DNA of 64,000 nucleotides, from positions 1,550,001-1,614,000 of the forward strand of contig JABRWF010000002.1 in NCBI GenBank assembly GCA_018343915.1. Reading direction: 5' to 3'. The translations under genes were made by a program, and so were the position numbers. The notes beneath the pieces were generated by a model. It had not been told where the DNA came from. It saw only the letters and a list, made by a program, of their open reading frames with translations, and made no database searches. This DNA comes from Agroathelia rolfsii. Taxonomy: Eukaryota > Basidiomycota > Agaricomycetes > Amylocorticiales > Amylocorticiaceae. Positions 22,854 to 34,235 of the stretch are shown here, in pieces; the stretch's first letter is position 1, and each line of letters opens with the position of its first letter.

Positions 22854-24249
22854 TTCGAGTCTTTGCAAGCTTCCAGAGTTTCCGGACTGTGCCGTTGTCA
22901 ATTCCGCTGTGTTCCTCAAACTGGAAAATGCCAAATTATCCTTAGATTTCAACACCACATCAGAGAGGCTGTCGTCAAGGGCAGAGAACAAGAGTCAACT
23001 TGAATTGAATCATGACGCAGGCGGCGGTTGTAAAGCTAACCAATTAGAGAGGTGACGAGGCACGTGCGCACTCGAAGATGATCAGCTGACGTAACGAATC
23101 CATCCAGTCTTCTGCTAAATACTGTGCCCACCGAAAGTCTGTAAGTATTTCTAGACATAGCATATATCGAGATCAAAAAAGTTTGTGTGATTTGACTAAC
23201 TGGATGAAGCGCTAGAGAATCTACAAGTTGAATGGTTGGGTGGTGTTTTAATCAGGAGCATAGCGCATAAAGTCGGCGTTCAAGTTGAGTTGAGCTCGAC
23301 CCATCCACCTTCCCTAGTGGGTACACTAGCGCAGGCAGTTGATTAGGGGGGTGGGGGGTGTCGAGATACCTTCTCGCCTACCGAGATAGCCGAGCAGAGC
23401 CTGCCAGTTATACCGGCACCACCTCTCCACCCCCAACCTCTTCTTCATATTGTCTTTCTTGTCATCACACTCCGGTCTGACCTCCGCAGCCTTCGCTTTG
23501 TTTTACAAAGGCATTGAAACTTGCCTTGGGATCTAGAGTAACAAAGGGCCCAGTTGACACACTTACAAAAGAAACGGCAGTGGGCCACCCAAGCTCCATT
23601 TACTATGCGTTCATATCACAAACCTGCAGAGACGTGGGCAATTCGGGCAGCAGAATTTCAAAGGAGGAACTGGACCTAATGGGCACAGCCCGCTCGCATA
23701 ATAGCCTGTCCGAGAGGACGCACAGGCACAGATGTAAATCATTTGAACATTCAGATCTGAGGTGACTTCTGTTTTCCTCTGAGCCTGTGCTACACCCATA
23801 TGACAACGCCACATGCGTGTGACATGGACAAGAGGTCTGTGGGTAAGTCCGACCTCTCGCAACTTCTCTTACAAGTACGACCATTAACCATGGTGACATC
23901 ACACGTACATGTGCTCTCATCTATGAACTTCATAATCAGGCGCTCAGCGCTTAATGTTTAGTGTTTGACACGTACGCTCCAGAGCAATACTGGCATGCCC
24001 TCAATTAGATCCCGAAAGCACTGTCTTGGCTTTACTCAACTCGATCGTAGATGAACGCATAGACCGGTAAAATATAGTAAGACGAGACGTCTGAAAGCTT
24101 TCAATCCGTTAGGCAGTCGAGCCATTCTGCTGGCATTTTCCTCTCAATGTATGGTGACACTGGCAATGCCAACATCATTGCGGTGGATCGGACAAGGTGG
24201 TGCGCCGAACTCTGTAGAGAGTCTGTATTTAAATATGTTCTGGAAATAC

Positions 24250-24283
24250 CTGACTGCGCTAGATATCTGACTGCGCCGGATAT
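24250..24283. repeat. Tandem 2 x 17 bp repeat in the tannase promoter
   Basis: Two adjacent copies of CTGACTGCGCYRGATAT, differing at two positions, lie about 275 bp before the tannase ATG. A third partial copy (CACTGCG) follows at 24288-24294. The arrangement suggests paired binding sites, but no factor can be named. Confidence 0.5.
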
Positions 24284-24368
24284 TCTTCACTGCGACGGGA
24301 GAAGGCATTAGCCCCATTACGAGACGGAGGCATGAACTTAGATATACATCTCAAGAGGAAGGAAAACA

Positions 24369-24375
24369 TATATAA
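24369..24375 (+). promoter_or_regulatory. TATA box of the tannase gene
   Basis: TATATAA lies 184 bp upstream of the chosen ATG at 24559. A strong TATA box suits an inducible secreted enzyme and implies a leader of about 150 nt. Confidence 0.5.
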
Positions 24376-24558
24376 CCACGAGATAACATCTGCTCGATAT
24401 ACCACAACACCATACATTTATCTTGGACAAACTCTTCCTTGTGGAACAACAGGTGCGATTCTGATGGCGACAATGAAATTTGCTTGCTTATAATTGTATT
24501 ATTAGGCTTATACGGTTTTGGTGTCGAACATTACAATCTGAAACGACACTCGTTCGTC

Positions 24559-26331
24559 ATGAAATCCAAACTCCTTACCGTCTTGGCCGGTGCTGCCACT
24601 CTCTCCTTGACCCAGGCTATCACTATCGCGGACGTCTGTACTACCACCTATGCTCAGGCTGCCCTGCCTGCCAGCGGCACTCTCCAGGGCTTGTCATTTG
24701 ATTCCTCTTCCGTCACCGCCAGCGTCGTTTACAATGCTTCTTCATCCGGCTCCGATTTTTTCCCTGGTAATATTACCTTCGACTACTGCAATGTCACTCT
24801 TGCCTACTCGCACAATGGACTTGACGATCAGGTCCTCCTCGAATTCTGGCTACCCACTCCTGACAACTTTCAGAACCGGTGGCTCTCTACGGGAGGCGGT
24901 GGTTTCGCTATCAATTCTGGCTCCCAGTCTCTCCCTGGTGGTGTTATTTACGGCGCCGTATCCGGAATCACCGATGGAGGATTTGGTAGCTTCGACACCC
25001 AAGTGGACGACGTCTTCCTTCTCGCCAACGGCACGATAAACCGACAGGCGTTGTACATGTTTGGATATCAGGCCCATCACGAGCTGAGTCTGATTGGCAA
25101 AGCCTTCACCAGAAACTTTTTCAACATGACCGATGCTAGCAAGCTCTATGCCTACTACCAGGGCTGCTCCGAGGGCGGTCGTGAAGGATGGAGCCAGGTC
25201 CAGCGTTATAGCGATGAATGGGATGGTGCAGTGATCGGTGCCCCTGCCATCCGCTATGGCCAGCAGCAGGTCAACCACCTCTACCCGAACGTGGTCGAGC
25301 ACACCATGGGTTATTATCCCCCTCCTTGCGAACTCGAGAAGATCGTCAATCTCACTATCAGCGCCTGCGACGGTCTTGACGGCAAAGTGGATGGCGTCGT
25401 ATCTCGCACCGATCTGTGCAAGTTGAACTTCAATATCAGTTCGACTATTGGCCAATCCTATTCTTGCGCCGCATCCACTGGCGGTGGATCTTTCCCCAAG
25501 AGGCAGGCACCCGGCTCGGGAAGCGGAAGCAGCACTCCAGCGCAGAACGGAACGGTCAGTGCAGAGGGAGTTGCCCTTGCCACCAAAATCCTCGACGGTC
25601 TTCACGATTCCGATGGTAACCGTGCGTATATCTGGTATCAACCTACCGCCACCTTCGACGATGCCGACACTCAGTATAACTCCAACACCGGCGAATGGGA
25701 GCTGGACATCACTTCCCTCGGTGGTGAATGGATTGCCCGCTTCCTTGAGCTCGAAGATGCAGATAACCTTGACTCTCTGACTAATGTTACGTACGACACC
25801 CTGAAGGAGTGGATGATCCTTGGCTGGCAGCGCTACGAAGACGTTTTGCAGACTACCTGGCCCGACTTGACCCCCTTCCAGTCCGCCGGCGGTAAGGTTA
25901 TCCATTTCCATGGCGAGTCCGACCCAAGCATCCCCTCCGGCTCCTCCGTTCACTATCATGAATCCGTCCGCCAGATCATGTACCCCAACATGACCTTTAA
26001 CGCGAGTTCCGAGGCCCTGAACGAATGGAACCGTCTCTTCTTGATCCCTGGTGCTGCCCACTGCTCTCCGAGCACCACTCAACCTGATGGCCCATTCCCT
26101 GAGACGGCCTTGCTCACGCTCATCAACTGGGTCGAAAGCGGCGTCGTCCCCACTACGTTGAACGGCACAATCCAAGGTGGCTCTGACGAGGGTGAGATAC
26201 AGCCGATCTGCGCCTGGCCCCTTCGTCCTCTGTGGACGAACAACGGAACCAATTTGGAATGTGTCTTCGACCAGGCCTCCTATGACACTTGGGTGTATGA
26301 CTTTGATGCATATAAGCTCCCTCTTTATTAG
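24559..26331 (+). CDS. Secreted tannase / feruloyl esterase family hydrolase
   Basis: One uninterrupted frame of 590 residues. The ATG at 24559 begins a clear signal peptide (MKSKLLTVLAGAATLSLTQA, cut before ITIADVC); an upstream in-frame ATG at 24439 would bury it. The catalytic set is complete: Ser204 in QGCSEGGREG, Asp455 in HGESDPSIPS and His501 in GAAHCSPS. Cys203 and Cys502 are placed for the family's CS-D-HC disulfide. A calcium-loop pattern (CDGLDGKVDGV, about 280-290) lies in the lid. A Lys-Arg pair at 314-315 before a Gly/Ser-rich linker resembles the Kex2 site of fungal tannases. Many N-glycosylation sequons are present. It should cleave ester bonds of gallate or hydroxycinnamate in plant material; the exact substrate is not readable. 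It lacks introns, unlike almost all neighbours. Confidence 0.93.
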   Translation: MKSKLLTVLAGAATLSLTQAITIADVCTTTYAQAALPASGTLQGLSFDSSSVTASVVYNASSSGSDFFPGNITFDYCNVTLAYSHNGLDDQVLLEFWLPTPDNFQNRWLSTGGGGFAINSGSQSLPGGVIYGAVSGITDGGFGSFDTQVDDVFLLANGTINRQALYMFGYQAHHELSLIGKAFTRNFFNMTDASKLYAYYQGCSEGGREGWSQVQRYSDEWDGAVIGAPAIRYGQQQVNHLYPNVVEHTMGYYPPPCELEKIVNLTISACDGLDGKVDGVVSRTDLCKLNFNISSTIGQSYSCAASTGGGSFPKRQAPGSGSGSSTPAQNGTVSAEGVALATKILDGLHDSDGNRAYIWYQPTATFDDADTQYNSNTGEWELDITSLGGEWIARFLELEDADNLDSLTNVTYDTLKEWMILGWQRYEDVLQTTWPDLTPFQSAGGKVIHFHGESDPSIPSGSSVHYHESVRQIMYPNMTFNASSEALNEWNRLFLIPGAAHCSPSTTQPDGPFPETALLTLINWVESGVVPTTLNGTIQGGSDEGEIQPICAWPLRPLWTNNGTNLECVFDQASYDTWVYDFDAYKLPLY

Positions 26332-26634
26332 ATAAAAATTCTTCGATGGATTTTTCTATGGCAATGGACATTTAAAAGACTTGGACTTTTATAATACATA
26401 TCTTTGCAGTCATGTTATCATCTGATAGCTACATCTTATGATGAGAATAAAAATCAAAACAAAATTGAGTTGAACGCCATCGAAGCTTTCCAAACCCCAG
26501 ATGGTCTCGAGGTCAATTCGACTGCTCTGTTGGATATAGATATAAAAGATGAAAGCGTAGATCAATAAAAATACAGATGACTCTTCGAGATGATCAGGAA
26601 TTTGAACGCTCGAGTGAGTGCACTATCACTCTAT
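26332..26634. other. Convergent 3' region
   Basis: AT-rich gap between the tannase stop and the stop of the opposing DUF2235 gene. AATAAA-like signals occur near 26446 and 26566. No gene is seen. Confidence 0.4.
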
Positions 26635-29064
26635 TCATTCCCCCAAGGGCTCCGGGTCCCTGTCAGGCATGACCTCACTGATCAACTTGCCAAACGGTGT
26701 CTCGCTTGCCAGCTTGCTCAATCTGGACTTCTCGTACAAAGGCCTTCCCTTTTCTGAGCGCATCTCTTCAATGTGTGCGATCCGCTCGACCAGGCCTCTT
26801 CCTGCTTCGAAAGAGCGTTTAATGATGGATTCAGAAAAGAATCCTGGCTGCTCTTTCTTCATTTCAGCGGTTAGATGCTCGGCCTTGAGATCATGGTACG
26901 GGTTCTTTCCCGGAATGTATGGCCAGTTCTCCTTGAGTTCCTGTTCGAGTGGCATGAGCGGAGCAACCAGCTGTGGGTACTGACGAATTGCCGCAGCAAG
27001 CGCAGGTGGGAGGATGTTGGGTTGTTCGAGGATAGACGAATGGATAGTTTCGTTCGTCACAGGATTAGGGGCTGTGGGGAATGCGCGTTGTATCTTGGTG
27101 GTCAACGCGAACACTCCGGTGCGAGGGCTAGAAAGGAGCATCAAGATCATGAAACATGTTTGGCGATCCCGTATCACTTACTCGTGTGGCAGTTGCTTTC
27201 CCCAAGGCGCAACAGGATCTGGTAATGATGCCAGATAACTATAGTCGAGTGAGATCATGTCTGAGATATTGGCCTATGCAACTATCACTTGGCTGCCGAA
27301 TACAGAATCCGAAATGAAATCGAGCTTACCGCCATCCACGTCAGGGTCAGATCAGAGAGATCGTGGTCATGCCATCCACCACCAATATCACTGTGCGATC
27401 CAGTGAACCAGCACTGAGGCGCCAGGTTCAGTTCAGGTGTCACATCGAGACTGATCCTTTACAACCCACCTGCTTCAAGACTTGGCCCTTGGCACGTCCA
27501 CCGGGCGTCTGTTCCCACTTGGTGCAGTTCTATTTACTTGCGTGAATATGGATCAGGAATGAAGCTCATAGCGAAACAAGGCCTACAAAATCTTCCCGAT
27601 CTTCTTCCAGAGCAAGAGCCTGGAAAGCATATTGTATGTGCTCTCCAAGTTCCGTATTCGGGAAGCCGAATATCGTCGTCAATTTATCCTGAGACATCTC
27701 ACTGAGCAAGAGTGTCTGGCAATTATATATAAATTAGGAACTTACTGGATGTGCCTTTCTCTTCAACTCATCCGGCAAACCTAGATTCCCGACAGTATCG
27801 AAAACACCCACACACTTGACCGAGTACGTGTCAGCGTCTGAATCCGCACGAGACTTGCCAGGAGAGCTGTGTTGAGTCCAAGGCTCGAGTTTCACGTTCA
27901 GTTCAGCAATCTCTGTCAGATTCCTCTCTATTAGAACACCCGCGGGGGACTTGATTGAATACTATGGGCAAAATCATTGCACACCGTTAGGATTCCTGGC
28001 CTTTCCCCGCTTCTGGAGATTGACAAATATAGTGGCAAAGTTGTCCATTTCCGTCCGGTCAAGGACACCTATTGCTCCCTATGAAGACAAGTATGATTAA
28101 GCAAATCGATACTTGAATCTAGCAGTAGGTTCGGGGCATACGATGAACATGGCTATCATACGCGCAGTATATGCGCCCTAAATATTTCCAAAACATTCGT
28201 GTCAGAATAAAAAAAATTGCTCAAAAGTTGGGATGGCGTACACGTGAAAATCCAAAGATGAATATCTGGATTGTTTATCAAAGATCAGTCAATACTTGCA
28301 TTTCTGTTGGAAAGATGAATAGGTCTCACCTCATCTCCAGGCTGATAATTGCTGGATTAACATCGGAGAATCAGCGTTTCAATGTTTTGACAGTAATGCA
28401 AAGCGTGTAAATCGCTTACTGGGCAATGAATGCATATGCATCCTGCACTTTCTCGGCTATAGGAGGAAACAATCAACAATCGTGTTCAAATAAGTATTCT
28501 GTAGACATATACACACCTAGCGATGCTCCGGTCGATCCTTTAATTTTATAAACGTGAGCCTAAATATACCAGTAAAGAAGAAAACGAGGATGCATACCTT
28601 GGACGTATCTAAAATATACCGATTTAATTCAGATATTGGGATTATAACTCGCAAATAAATAAATAAATCTAAAACTTACTCTGCATACAAGTTGTGCTCG
28701 CTACCGATGCCGGCCTGGTAGTAAACAACTTGGGGCATGGGCGGGTCACTAATCGGGAACAGGTAGTCATCAGCGCTCAAATGGTGTACAGAAGAAACAG
28801 TCCAGTTTACAATCGAATGTCTTCATGGTTTATTGCTCTGGAGAGACGCTAAACAACGATACAGCCTTTCAGGCTGGACAGTCAAACACAAGACGCTGAG
28901 CCACCGACCAAGATGTTCGTGTACATCCATCGGTCCTGCACGGTGAGACCATCTTCCCAGGTCCCATCACAGCATACAATTATGCGCTTCCGGACACGAG
29001 TCCTTTGCCCTTGGACGTGATGAGGTATAAGAGAGGAGGGTAAATGTGTATGGGTCGAAGTCAT
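26635..29064 (-). CDS. DUF2235 alpha/beta-hydrolase (T6SS Tle1-like phospholipase domain)
   Basis: Start at 29064 (MTSTHTHLPSSLIPHH). Many very small exons, some of 20-60 nt, run to the stop at 26635. Landmarks in order: KRIIVCCDGTWEDG (family N-terminal motif), MPQVVYYQAGIGSEHNLYA, the nucleophile elbow FGFSRGAYTARMIA (Ser within G-x-S-x-G, assembled across an intron), a VFDTVGNLGLPDEL segment with the expected Asp, and GSHSDIGGGWHDHDLSDLTL, which supplies the catalytic His region. The C-terminal 170 residues are helical. DUF2235 proteins are common in fungi and share their core with bacterial Tle1 phospholipases. The fungal substrate is unknown. No signal peptide is evident. Exon borders are approximate in the middle. 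Confidence 0.85.
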
Positions 29065-29512
29065 GGTGCTTATTGTGCTTTACTCGCGAAACTAGTTAGG
29101 GTTTTTGTTGTTTGAGAGAAATACTAGCAGTCGTTGCTTTTTATACATCACCCGCTGCCGCTATTCGTCTCCAACGTGATCAAGATTATGATACATGAAT
29201 AGATAATTTGATCGCCGACAAGCAGTGGCCGTTGTTGTTGACCCACGGCACCGGAGCAACGGCATCAATGCAGGGCGCTTTACACCATGCCTATACTCCA
29301 TCTGGATAGATTATCGGCTATACTTATAGGTTACATATTCGAAGAGATAGGCGCATGATGGTAAGGCAGCTCTAAGTAAAATAGTCCATGACCAATTCTG
29401 GTCTACAGATGATCAAAAATCAGAAACCATGTACACAACTGTAGTGCGAGTTGTCGCCCTTTTTCTCAAGAGTCTGCGAAACACAGCACATCATACAAAG
29501 ACCCCCGCACTT
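29065..29512. other. Intergenic
   Basis: Holds the DUF2235 promoter and the NUS1 3' UTR. No gene is seen. Confidence 0.4.
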
Positions 29513-30723
29513 TCACCTGCCAAGACGCATCTCGGCTTTTGAAAACGAATCCAGCGCCCTCCTGAAGTCGATCTCATCTAGGACCAGATGGCCGCCGGAC
29601 GTGGGCTGTCTCCGAACAAGGGATAAATATGGCTCTTGATGGGATGTGGCACTGTTAGCAAGGAAAAAACTTAGTTCCGGCCACGCGCACAGTATGCATG
29701 TCAGCGGTAATCACGCACTAAAACTCGGTTAACCGGATGTGCCATGGAGGGAAGCCATGAAATTCAAGCGGGAATGACCTCTTGGTGAGCGACGGAATTA
29801 TATCGTGGATGATCATGAAATCTGGCGGCTCTAATCCATCAGGACCTGGTGGGTTGTGTTAAAAGATGAACCAGCAAGAATATTATAGGAGCATGGACCT
29901 TCTAGTATAGTTTTCAGGTTGTCAATAGTGACAGTATGGAGGGAGCTAGAATTCCTCTTTGCGGACTCGAACAGAGCTTGAGAAACAGACGCGATGCCAG
30001 CCTTAGATGCTTTACTTGAAATGAGTTGAATTACTGGATTTGGATTGACGCTGGCTGGTTTCTCTTCTAAAAGTGTAAAAAATACGCATGAATGAACCGG
30101 ATATACAGTATTTGACAGAGTCCATACTGATGCTTGGCCGTCTCCTCTTCAGTACACCGGTTCCCTTACGCAACGAGTTGCTACGTAGACGAGACTCGGG
30201 TGTGACCTGCACAATCCCCAAATTTGGCTTGATATCAGACAACCCAGGAGAGGTTGGTCGTGATTCCGACTTGTCCGAGGCGGGCGGTGTCAGTGGGTAC
30301 TCAATGTCAGAATCTGTTTCGACAACGGCTTCGTCTTGTAGACAACGCTCTCTGATGAGGTCCGCATTTTTCTGTATGATGCCTGGACTATGTTTAGCAA
30401 AACCGATGTCGAGCTAGTCGACAAGTTCAAGAAGAGTCCATACCTTGTTTGTCGTAAACGATGAGTTTTGGTATACCAAGCTGACGACACCACTTGAATG
30501 TTCGTTCCACAGATTCGAGCATCACATTTAGAACAGCTTGGTTATCCTCATCTGGAGGGGCAGCAAGCACCAAGGCCAAGTTTTGGGGTAAGCGACTACG
30601 TTCATGTAGCAATGGCAGGGGCTGCTTGGGTCGGAGGGCACGCCATTGTGTAGAGACAATCAAGACCAGAGAATATAACCCATGTGCCAAGTAAAGGAAA
30701 AGGCGTGATATAGCAGAACTCAT
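29513..30723 (-). CDS. NUS1: NUS1: regulatory subunit of dehydrodolichyl diphosphate synthase
   Basis: Start MSSAISRLFLYLAHGLYS with an N-terminal membrane anchor. Then LPQNLALVLAAPPDEDN and FKWCRQLGIPKLIVYDKQG (cis-prenyltransferase fold), GLEPPDFMIIHDIIPSL and HGFPPWHIRLTEF. The last exon ends ALDSFSKAEMRLGR and stop. The terminal R-x-G is the motif through which Nus1/NgBR supports catalysis by its partner Rer2/DHDDS in dolichol synthesis at the ER. The catalytic Asp of true synthases is not visible, as expected for this subunit. Between the N-terminal sheet and the C-terminal lobe lies an extra Ser/Pro/Glu-rich insert of roughly 80 residues (PLTPPASDKSESRPTSPG, then RKGTGVLKRRRPSISM), probably a regulatory loop. 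Confidence 0.88.
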
Positions 30724-31043
30724 ATGGTGTTAAGAAAGACGTGAGGCTACCTCAAGAGAAATAATGAAATGAATGTGGTCAATGCTGCGGCAAGCGGAAT
30801 GTCGTGTTTCAAGTCCATGGACGTGTCTGTGACGTGACTGGCGATTATGGGTAGTAGGCGCCAATTCCAAGTTTGCAACAGCACCATCGACATCATGATT
30901 ATCTCATCCTCTACGTTCTAGTTGATTCGGATGCAGAAGTTCAAGCGTTCAAGTTCAATTGGAAGCATAAAATAATCCGGGGAAAATGTGGGGAAATTAC
31001 AGTTGGGTAGCATATCAAATGCAAATTAGTACTATGGAAAAGT
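30724..31043. promoter_or_regulatory. NUS1 upstream region
   Basis: Gap between the NUS1 start and the SEC17 stop on the same strand. It contains TGACGTGA near 30826 on the plus strand, a CRE half-site with flank. No gene is seen. Confidence 0.4.
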
Positions 31044-32087
31044 CTACGTGAGGGATTCTTCTTGCTCCTGGATGCTTCGCTTGATCTTCAGCAATATGTT
31101 CGTCTTCCAATTATCTAGTTTCATGACCTGATCAAACTCTACAACGGCGGCTGTGAAGTTTTCTTGGTCGCCCTGCTCGATAGCCTCGATGAGAACATTA
31201 ATGAACTTGGACTCCCGTGTTGAAGGATACGTGGTATCCAATGAAGCATATTTTGCTTCGTTCCGCTTAGCAGTGATAGGGTCCTTTGAGGCAATGGTTA
31301 GTATCCTTCATTATACGGAAGGGAAAAAGAGCAATGAAATACCTGCATGGCCAAAGCACACAAGCCAGACCTGAGCCAGTACTCTTTGACACTGTATTTC
31401 GTCAAAGGAGATGCCAACGAGTGGTCGGCAACCTGCTCATATCTTGCGATTGCCTGAGGGTAGTCTCCTAATTCGGCGTGAAGATCAGCCGCGTCTTTGA
31501 AGCAGCCATTGGCGGTTCTATAGAATTACACAGTTAGATGTATGAGTAGAAGCGCTTGGGTTCAGGTACCTACGCAGCCGCATCCTCTTGTTGGTACCAA
31601 TCACCTGCGCGCTCAAAACTTTCGCAGGCTTTGCGGATATCATTCAGTTCCTGTTGATAAATCTGTCCTATTTCCTTCTCCCTATCAGCGGCCTGTCTAA
31701 ATCGACCGCCCTGACAGAGATGTGTGATGGTTTGACCAAGGGCCTGTACAGCGACTAATAAAGGTGTCCTCAGCACACATACTACGTCTCATTGCTGGCT
31801 CAAGACGTACGATCAGGATATCCTCTCTTGTACGCCTTGGCAGCATTCCACCAGGCATTAGCAGCATCTGAGACTTCTTTGCACTTCTCGCGGCACTCTG
31901 CCTCACGAGCAAATGCATCACCAGCCTCCTTGAATTGCTTGTCGATCTTGAATTGGTTGGCAGCCTGCTGGTATAGATCTCCTGCTTCTTCGTATTTGGC
32001 AGACGCAGACGAGAACCAACCACCGGAGGAATTGGCCTTCTTGTCTGCCTTTTCCAGAAGGGCCTGTGCGGGCGACTTGGAGGGCAT
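31044..32087 (-). CDS. SEC17: Alpha-SNAP vesicular-fusion protein
   Basis: Start MPSKSPAQALLEKADKKANS. The helical TPR-like repeats typical of alpha-SNAP follow: GGWFSSASAKYEEAGDLYQQ, AANQFKIDKQFKEAGDAF, then NAWWNAAKAYKRGYPD. Later exons read KACESFERAGDWYQQEDAAA and the C-terminal SNARE/NSF contact helices (SKFINVLIEAIEQGDQENF, FDQVMKLDNWKTNILLKIK), ending SIQEQEESLT. Sec17 loads the ATPase Sec18/NSF onto cis-SNARE complexes so they can be taken apart. Length and order match the family. It shares a 220-bp head-to-head promoter with AGM1. Confidence 0.93.
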
Positions 32088-32307
32088 TCTGTTGGGTTTA
32101 GGTTATGAGGATGATGGGTAGGAAGGCAGTAGTGGAGATGCAGCACTGGCAGCAGTCTCCAGCCAGTTTCCGGCGTGGCTATGACTGCATTGATCGGAAG
32201 CAAATACGCATAGATCAATCACATCTCACCAGCATATAACGGCGTGTTCCCAGTAACAGGCAGGGGTGCTTCACGTTTGTCCTATTCAATCCACCACACA
32301 ACCCACT

Positions 32308-34235
32308 ATGTCTCTGCCTATTAACGAAATCAAACGACTCTCAGAACTTCATCCTAAGAACCCTAGCATCCACTACCAGTACGGTACTGCAGGATTCAGA
32401 ACATTGTGAGCTCCCGGATGATCATCTCGCTTCTGAACGTATACATGATTCATTGTTTCTCAGGGGAAGCACCTTGGACTCTGTCGTGTTCAGAGTCGGT
32501 ATCATCGCAGGTCTCAGAAGCAAAAAGCTCGATGGCAAGACGATTGGCGTAATGGTAACTGCATCGCACAATCCCGAGCAGGTAGTCATCAACAAGTCCT
32601 TGTACATGATAATCTGCAACATCTGATCATTTTTGTAAGGATAATGGTGTTAAACTTGTGGATCCGCGAGGTGAAATGCTTGAGGCATCGTGGGAAGGCA
32701 TGGCTACCACCGTATCCAATGCCAATTCGTCTGAAGAGCTCATCGATGCCCTGAATGAACTGATCAAAGCCGCAAACATTGATGTCTCTAAACCAGCACG
32801 CGTTGTCTATGCTCGCGATACACGCCCATCTGGTCCTTCCTTGATAAAAGCTCTGGAAGATGGCCTCAAAGCTATCGGAGCAGAGGCACGTAGCGGTGGT
32901 GTTACAACAACACCTGTTTTGCACTACCTCGTCAAGGCAATCAATACCAAAGGAACGAAGGCGGCCTATGGCGTTGACTCTGAAGAAGGCTACTATGAGA
33001 AGCTGAGTAGAGCCTTTAAAAAATTGATGGCAAGTACAGATGGCTCTAGTTATCATTATCGAAAGCTCACTGATGATCAACTTAGGCGGGCAAAGAGACA
33101 CCTTCACCCCTCGTTATTGATTGTGCCAACGGTGTAGGTGCGCCGGCCGCTGAAAATCTATCGAAGTATATCGGAAATACCCTCCCATTCGTATTGGAAA
33201 ACACTGCTATCACAACTGCTGGTGCTCTGAACCATGCCTGTGGTGCCGATTTTGTCAAAACTCAACAACAGCTACCACCTTCCTTGGTGGGCAAGTTGAG
33301 CGCCGGACAACGCGCCTGCAGTCTTGACGGAGATGCGGATCGCCTGATGTACTACTACGCAAATGAGCGCAACCAGTTCCGTATGTTGGACGGCGACAAG
33401 ATCGCGGCTCTGACGGCTGCGTTCATCGTCGAACTTGTCAAGGCCGCTGGTTTGGACCAGAAAATCAATGTGGGTGTCGTCCAGACAGCATACGCGAACG
33501 GCGCTTCAACCAAGTATCTGTCCCAGGTATGGATATAGGATGCTGACGAGTCGCGTCATGCTAATCTCTACCCAGCGTCTCCCCGTACGTTGCGTGCCCA
33601 CAGGTGTCAAGCACCTTCATCATGCGGCGGAGCAGTTTGATGTAGGAGTTTACTTCGAAGCTAATGGACACGGTACCATTCTCTTCTCCGAACAGACTCA
33701 AGAGAAGCTAGCTGCCCACAAACTATCGACTCCCGCACAGGAGACAGCTGTGAATCATCTCGTTAATCTCGTCGAACTAATCAACCAAACGGTTGGTGAC
33801 GCCCTTTCAGACATGTTACTCGTCGAAGTAGTTCTTGCCCACAAGGGATATGGCGGTGGAGAATGGGACTCGTTGTATGCGGACTTACCAAACCGACTCG
33901 TCAAGGTCGTCGTCTCAGATCGCAACGCATTCAAGACAGAAGACGCAGAGAGGCGGCTGACCAGCCCCCAAGGGTTGCAAGGTAAGATCGATGAGCTGGT
34001 ACGCCAGTACAGCAACGGTCGATCCTTTGTTCGGCCAAGTGGGACAGAGGACGTTGTTCGTGTCTATGCCGAGGCAGAGACCCGGACTGAGGCAGATGGT
34101 ATTTTGGATTTCCAGCCTATTATACAAGGTACTGCGACTAAGGTCTTGATTTCAGAACTTGCCTTCCGTGTTGCCGGCTTGGTGTATGATACCGCAGGTG
34201 GTGATCCCACCAAGAGACCTAAGGAATTCATTTAA
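32308..34235 (+). CDS. AGM1: Phosphoacetylglucosamine mutase
   Basis: Start MSLPINEIKRLSELHP. Five exons by eye. The active-site phosphoserine loop is VMVTASHNP, followed by NGVKLVDPRGEML. ARDTRPSG, LVIDCANGVG and the metal loop SLDGDADRLMY (D-G-D-A-D-R) appear in order, and the C-terminal phosphate loop is FVRPSGTEDVVRVYAEAE. The enzyme interconverts GlcNAc-6-P and GlcNAc-1-P for UDP-GlcNAc, hence chitin, N-glycans and GPI anchors. The intron starting at about 33035 needs an acceptor at CAAAG to give KKLMAKTPSPLVIDCANGVG in frame. The more obvious CTTAG acceptor shifts the frame and is not used in this model. Confidence 0.93.

Larger units (their letters stand above)
22854..24558. promoter_or_regulatory. 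Long divergent intergenic region upstream of tannase and the membrane-protein gene
   Basis: No convincing gene lies here; the open frame at 23603-23920 has no recognisable features. Visible elements are CACGTG at 23061-23066, TGACGTAA at 23087-23094, a G6-T-G6 run at 23346-23358, a tandem 17-bp repeat at 24250-24283, and a TATATAA box at 24369-24375. Confidence 0.5.

Noticed and set aside
23346..23358. G6-T-G6 as a G-quadruplex regulatory element
   Set aside because: Only two G runs with a single-base spacer; could fold only in forced register and has no supporting context.
23603..23920. Minus-strand open frame of 105 codons in the tannase upstream region
   Set aside because: Composition is Cys/Ser/Leu random-like, no splice-extended homologous block, overlaps other open frames on both strands.
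24850..26175. Minus-strand open frame of 441 codons antisense to tannase
   Set aside because: A shadow of the GC-rich, codon-biased tannase frame; Gly/Val/Arg-rich without domain features.
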